A stretch of 64,000 nucleotides of DNA from Toxonevra muliebris. Lineage: Eukaryota; Arthropoda; Insecta; Diptera; Pallopteridae. Positions within the stretch are counted from its first letter, which is position 1. Every line of letters begins with the position of its first letter. The position numbers and the translations under genes are program-made. This document shows positions 59,087 to 64,000 of the stretch, in pieces. The DNA lies in assembly GCA_963691655.1 (NCBI GenBank), contig OY829329.1:79044613-79108612 (forward strand), written 5' to 3'. The notes below the pieces were generated by a model, which saw only the letters and a list, made by a program, of their open reading frames with translations, searched no databases and had not been told where the DNA came from.

Positions 59087-59430
59087 GCTTTGAAGTTACT
59101 TAAGTACGCTTGAAGTCAATTGAAATCAATTAGAGCTTGGAATCAATTGGGGTTTTTAAGTCATTTGGAGTCAATTGGAGTTACTTGAAAACCAATTGTC
59201 TAAACAATGCTAAAATGACTTATTCAGTAAATAGAAATCAAATTAAATTTTCTTTAGCCGATCACTCTCCAATTGACTTCAAGCAACACCAATTGACTTC
59301 AAGCAACACCAATTGACTTCAAGTGAGTCCAATTGATTTCAAAACCCCAATTGACTTCAAGTGACTTCAATTGACTTCAAATTCCAATTAGCTCCATGTG
59401 TATTCATTCAAGTGACTCCAACTGACTTCA
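59087..59430. repeat. inverted array of CAATTGACTTCAAG units
   Basis: The left half (59100-59195) carries CTTGAAGTCAATTG and variants. The right half (59270-59430) carries the complementary CAATTGACTTCAAG and variants, including two exact 20-bp tandem units (59270-59289 and 59290-59309) plus a partial third. The two halves could fold on each other. Confidence 0.65.
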
Positions 59431-59459
59431 GAACAGTCATGTTTTTAAAGGAATTGAAA

Positions 59460-61365
59460 ATTATTCTTCATTTATTACTTATACCCTCAATTGATTGCAT
59501 TATTTTACAGCTCCGACTGCTAGCTTGCTGAAATGACTAACAACTTATCTAGAACTCAGATCCCACGAGAAAAATTAATCTATTTTTCAGCAGGCAGGGC
59601 TAGTTAGGCAGATATCCCGATAGAAATCTGCAACGGGCGGTTTGAAATTCGAAAACTTTTTAGATTGAGGGAAAAGGTCAGTTTCCCTCTTCCCCTGACT
59701 TTTGAGATAGGATTACAAGAAATTGCACTAAATTAAAAAAAAAAATTTTAAATTATAATAAAGCTGAAACACGTTCAGACTTCCATGAGTCCATTATTAT
59801 CTAGATACACCGTTAACGACTGGGCTTTTTAACTGGGTCACAAATCAGGCTATTTCGCTGTGCAGTATGATTGGCACATGAGTCGGACTTGAGGACTGAA
59901 TTTTGATTTCTCATCCCTTTCCAGAAATTTTCCAAGAATCTTTGATCCTACTTGGCACTTTTGACCTAAATCAAACGCAACTCTAATCATCGCAAGATGT
60001 GGTTTATGAGAAACAAGAGCTTTGCACATTTTGAGCTCTAAAACTAAACCTAATAAACGAAAGTTCGCTTTAATCGGAGTATATTATATGGAATTATGTA
60101 AAAGGGAACTAGATTGGTACTTTCCAATTAGATCCCTGACTGAAAAGTTCTGTATTAATTTTATTTTTTTTTTTTTGCATTGTTTTAATATTTCGCAATA
60201 AATTATTTTTGAATATTTTTAGACATTGTTTTCTCCAATTCTCCTCAAATAAAAATTGCACCTACCTATAATAAGTCAAAATTTTCATTGTCACACGAGA
60301 CTTTACATTTACGAATATTACGCAGAAGCAGCAATCCATAAACTAAACTTCAACCCCATACAGATAAAACAAGATAAAAACCCCAGCAACAACAATAGCT
60401 GACAAACTCCCACTTACCTACACACAGATACCCATTGTGTAAATCAAAAACGCCCCACGAAAAGCGCCAGCCACCACCACTACCACGACTTTTTAAAAAG
60501 TGAAAAACGATTCTAAAGCATAATGTAATAAAATCAGAAAAAAAAAACGAAGTACGAAGGACGACAAAAGAAAAGGAGCATGAGTAGAATAGAAAAATAC
60601 GAAGAAATTCAGAAATTTTTCTTTTATAGTTGTAGTCATACAGCCATGAATCTTGTGCGTGTAGCAGCAACTTCGCTGAGTGGAAAGGTCGAGGGGGCTG
60701 AGTTTTTTGTATTTTACTTTATTTTTTCATTGCAAATTTTTTTTATGTTTTTTTTTTGTAATTTTTTGCAATTTTATATTGAATTTTATTTTTTCATGAG
60801 CTGCGCCGCCGCCGTTTTCTGACTACGCGGACGCTTACTTTTTTTCAGCTGCTCTTCTTGTCTGCTGCTTAGTCGTGTGTCGGAAGTCAATCAAAAAGCG
60901 TGCTTGTCTCACACAAAACAAAACAAAAAAATAATTCATTGAGGTAGAATTTACTGCAGAAAATCAACGTAACTTATGTTCAACGCGCAACAATCAGCGC
61001 GCCGCAATTAAAGCAAACGTCAAGCTGAAAGCCAACATCTACTATACATCCAACGAAAGCGAAACGTAAAGCGAAACGCAAAGCGCGCGTGTATTAACTG
61101 AAAATTACTTGCGGCTTTTTTCGGCGCTTTTCTTTTTGTTGGTTTTTGTTTGTGTGTTTTCTATAAAATTATTTTCAAACAAAACAATTAAACTAAATTG
61201 ATTTAAAGCACATTAAATATTATTAAATCGTTTACTGCTCGCGTTCGCCCCAATTTGCCGCGAATTCTTCTCTTTCGCTCGCCCTTGCGTGTATTTGTGT
61301 TTGTGTGCTTTTGAAGCGTGTGAAATTTTTAACGCCAATATGTCTGACAGCGTCTGACAGTCATA
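59460..61365. other. non-coding stretch, CpG-richer towards the end
   Basis: No gene is supported. From about 60960 the sequence becomes richer in CG dinucleotides (CGCGCGTG near 61085), as in many insect promoter regions. The GGG/GWR-rich minus-strand frame at 60350-60670 shows no domain. Confidence 0.4.
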
Positions 61366-61370
61366 TCAAA

Positions 61371-61418
61371 ATATATATGTACTTGCGGTGGCATCATACA
61401 ATGTCAGTTCAGTCAGTC
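61371..61418 (+). promoter_or_regulatory. possible TATA plus initiator
   Basis: A TATA-like ATATATAT lies at 61371-61378. About 30-40 bp downstream is a cluster of insect initiator matches, TCAGTT at 61404 and TCAGTC at 61409 with another at 61413. The spacing fits a TATA/Inr core promoter. Upstream are two GTCTGACAG repeats (61342 and 61352). The evidence is sequence motifs only. Confidence 0.3.
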
Positions 61419-61655
61419 ATCTGACATGAATGAAGTTTTAATTTTCACCTTTTGTTTTTTTGTTTGTTTGTTTTTTCGTACTACATGCGAATAGTGTGAA
61501 AAAATTATTATTAAAATAAAAATGAATAAATAAGTGTTAAACAAGTTAATTAAATTTTGCCGCAAATGTGTAAATAGAAACTATAAGTAAAGTAAAAAGG
61601 AATAAATAAATATTTCACTGGATGAAGGAGAAGTTTTGAACAAGTAGTGAGACAG
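61410..61655 (+). other. possible non-coding first exon
   Basis: About 245 nt downstream of the candidate initiator is an A-rich, ORF-poor stretch ending in a good donor, GAGACAG|GTGAGTTTTG (exon end 61655). Such untranslated first exons with long first introns are common in flies. If real, the gene runs to the right, probably beyond the window, because I find no following exon. Confidence 0.3.
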
Positions 61656-61659
61656 GTGA

Positions 61660-63940
61660 GTTTTGCCGACGGTAACTGCATATATTTTGGTTTTTGGCAG
61701 AAACTGTTCTTTGGTTGAGGGTGCAAAAAACTATTGAAAAATACAAAATAAAATTAATATATACTAGAGTCATGAAAATATAAAATAAATTGCTGCCATA
61801 AATCGAATAAACCGAAAGATTATTGAATCAAAGACTTTTTATCATAAACAAATTAATTTAAAAAAAGAAAAGCAATAATAATAAATGCATGCAATTAATG
61901 CTTTTTAAATAATCTAATTTTAAAATTGTAAGTACATATGAAAACAAGAATTAGAACAATTCTATTATTAATGTTTTTTATTATGTCTATTTTTATGATA
62001 TCACAAAACACAAGAAAATGTCAAATCGATAAAAATAAAAAACAAACAAAAAACTTCAATCAAAGCGATCGATCAATCACAGACATAATTATCAAAACGA
62101 TCATTATCATAAACACTAAATAGAGAGGAAAAAAGAAAACTTAAACAAACTAACAAATTGATTGACAAAAAAAAAACAATTCCACATACATATTCATTAT
62201 TCACATTTTCACACACTTTTTATTAAATGCTCCACTTAAAAACGCCGGCATATACTTCGTTGACATTTCCTCTTCCCTAACACTTCTTCTTCCCTGACGC
62301 TTCTCTGAAACCAAAGACAAAAAATTGGCCCGTCAAACTCGGCAAAAGTACAAAAGAATATCAGCTTCCCTAATAGGCGGCAATTGTCTTTTGACATGCA
62401 AAGAACAACACAAAAATTTAAACACACACAAAAATGATATGATAATAATCGAAAAGTGTCGAGTCGCAGCAGCCAGCAATTCACTTTTGCATGCATAAAA
62501 CTTGAAACTATTATGAGATATGAAATTTGCGTTTATTCAAAAAAGTACCTACGCTAGAAAAATGAAACAACTCTCAAGTATCAGCATGTCAAGTGTCTGA
62601 CAATTGCTAATAGTAACTTTTTATTTTGCTTTGTTATCATTGCAATTAAAATGTACTTAAAAAAGTAAGAACGTAAGGGAGACAGCGAGGAGGAATGGGA
62701 GGGTGAAAATGCACTTGTGGTACAAGCATAAAATTGTTAAAACATAATGATCATTTTCGATCAACGATCGTTACTCGATATCTTATCATATCACATCAAA
62801 AAGCAACTTGTTTAACTCTTATGTGAACTCTACTGTAGTACTTTACAAGTAGAACCTCTCTCGTTTGGTCTGATGAAACATAGAAATGGCAAACGATGGT
62901 CATGGATCTGTTGCCAAATTCGGAATTATCGGTAGAAGTGACTAGTCGACGAACTACAGATTACCTGTATAACTGAAAAGTCTTAATATGTAGTGTTTTC
63001 AATACAAATGTGAAAATTCTATTATATTTTTTCATATGAGGCATTTTCAACTTTGTACTGTGTGAGCGCTGTTGTTCAAATGCAAATATTTCCTAGTAAC
63101 TCACTGCGACGATGATTACTGAGGACGGTTTCAGAAAGCTCTTTTTAACAAAGGCTTATAAAATTTATTATTTAACCTCACTTTTTTTAAATAAAACATT
63201 AACATTAATTATTCTCCAAATCAGACCCCTCCGATTTTTTTCAAAATACTTTGAGAAATCTAGAATTCAAGAAAAAGGTAGGCTCGGACTGTTATGTGCA
63301 CTAGCAAAACTGTAAATTTTGAAGACATAAACTTTTCTAAGAGGAGATTAATACACCCGCTTTTTTTTAATAAATCTGTATTAAAAAATATAGTTGGCTT
63401 AAAAATATATTATTAAGTATATCATGAAACATAAACCCAATGCGTGACCGCTTTCATAAAAAATATAAATAAAATACAATTTATCTAGTTCAACCTGGTA
63501 GTCAACACAAGGGTTAAATGAAAATTCTCTATCGCTCGCCTTCTTTAGTTTAATTTTTCTCCGTATGTGTTCTTATCACTTATTCACTTCAATTTGTATT
63601 CAATTTACAATAATTTTATTTGAGAGTAAATACTTATAATTTGTCGTTGTTTATTTAATTACGCTGAGAACTTGTACTTTTTCTTCTGTGTGTTTTATTT
63701 TTATTTTTCATAAGTGCTATGTAAGAAAATTTTCGTAGAAATGAAACTTCTACTAATGTTATTTTAATAAATAACTTAATTATCTAGAGTAATTTAAAAA
63801 AAAACATTGATGACGTGAGCTAACTTAACATAGTCGTAACATTCCAGGGCTAATAGAACCCCTAGTAGCCCACTACGATGTGTGGCCGCGCAACGTCCAA
63901 AAGTTCTCTTTGGAGAGACTGGAATATTTACACCCCATTC
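61660..63940. other. AT-rich non-coding stretch
   Basis: No gene is supported and no transposon end is recognised. The 86-codon minus-strand frame at 62236 has a Cys- and Leu-rich composition without a known domain. If the first exon at 61410-61655 is real, this is first intron. Confidence 0.4.
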
Positions 63941-63945
63941 ATTAA

Positions 63946-64000
63946 CCCATTAAGGGCGAGCGGGACCCAAACTAGATAGATCAAGAAAGGGACTTTAAAA
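63946..64000 (+). mobile_element. TTAA MITE end cut by the window edge
   Basis: TTAA (63942-63945) is followed by CCCATTAAGGGCGAGCGGGA, nearly the same as the minus-strand start of the element at 22505-22724. Similarity continues through ATAGATC and AGAAAG. The rest lies outside the window. Confidence 0.6.

Noticed and set aside
1..64000. CRISPR arrays, bacterial operons, phage or plasmid features
   Set aside because: No spaced identical repeats, ribosome-binding sites or dense long frames are present. The sequence is a eukaryotic, insect-like non-coding region.

Overview
The window looks like non-coding, repeat-rich nuclear DNA of a higher fly (Diptera, Cyclorrhapha). A tephritid-like genome is my best guess, but that is an inference. 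The signs are strong AT richness, many CAA/CAG/CTG and TACA/CACA simple repeats, decayed Jockey-like and other non-LTR retrotransposons, mariner relics, and many small non-autonomous DNA transposons. I see no intact protein-coding gene. Almost every open frame is short, low-complexity or a shadow, and the recognisable protein similarity is to dead transposon proteins.

Layout. 1-9 kb: an old degenerate satellite-like tract (about 1.25-4.75 kb), then AT-rich filler with a tRNA-derived SINE at 7.1 kb. 9.4-18.2 kb: a degenerate AGACCAAAAT array, a TTAA-flanked MITE, a non-LTR RNase H relic, a three-copy repeat with terminal repeats (16.1 kb), and a chain of possible minus-strand micro-exons (18.15, 17.67, 14.88, 14.45, 10.40 and 10.30 kb) whose reading phases agree. 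18-31 kb: filler, a TTAA MITE, a mariner relic, a SINE, a non-LTR RT fragment, a PIF/Harbinger-like MITE with a 32-bp perfect palindrome, and a hAT-like MITE. 31-39.3 kb: a graveyard of at least five non-LTR retrotransposon fragments on both strands, with one unexplained acidic, internally repeated frame. 39-48 kb: a second mariner fragment, a degenerate tandem repeat split by a TTAA MITE, another AGACCAAAAT array, and further TTAA/CCC-ended sequences. 48.3-49.4 kb: a compact internally deleted non-LTR element with a matching target-site duplication. 51.7-54.4 kb: a foldback element and a 1-kb hAT-like element. 55-64 kb: CAA-rich sequence, an inverted array of a 14-bp motif, and a possible TATA/initiator plus non-coding first exon on the plus strand (61.37-61.66 kb) that may start a gene to the right.

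No operon-like or cooperating gene set is present. What ties the window together is mobile-element history: TTAA, TTA and 8-bp target duplications mark the insertions, and nesting gives their order. The functional candidates (micro-exon chain, first exon, repeated acidic frame) rest on splice and promoter signals only and are given low confidence.
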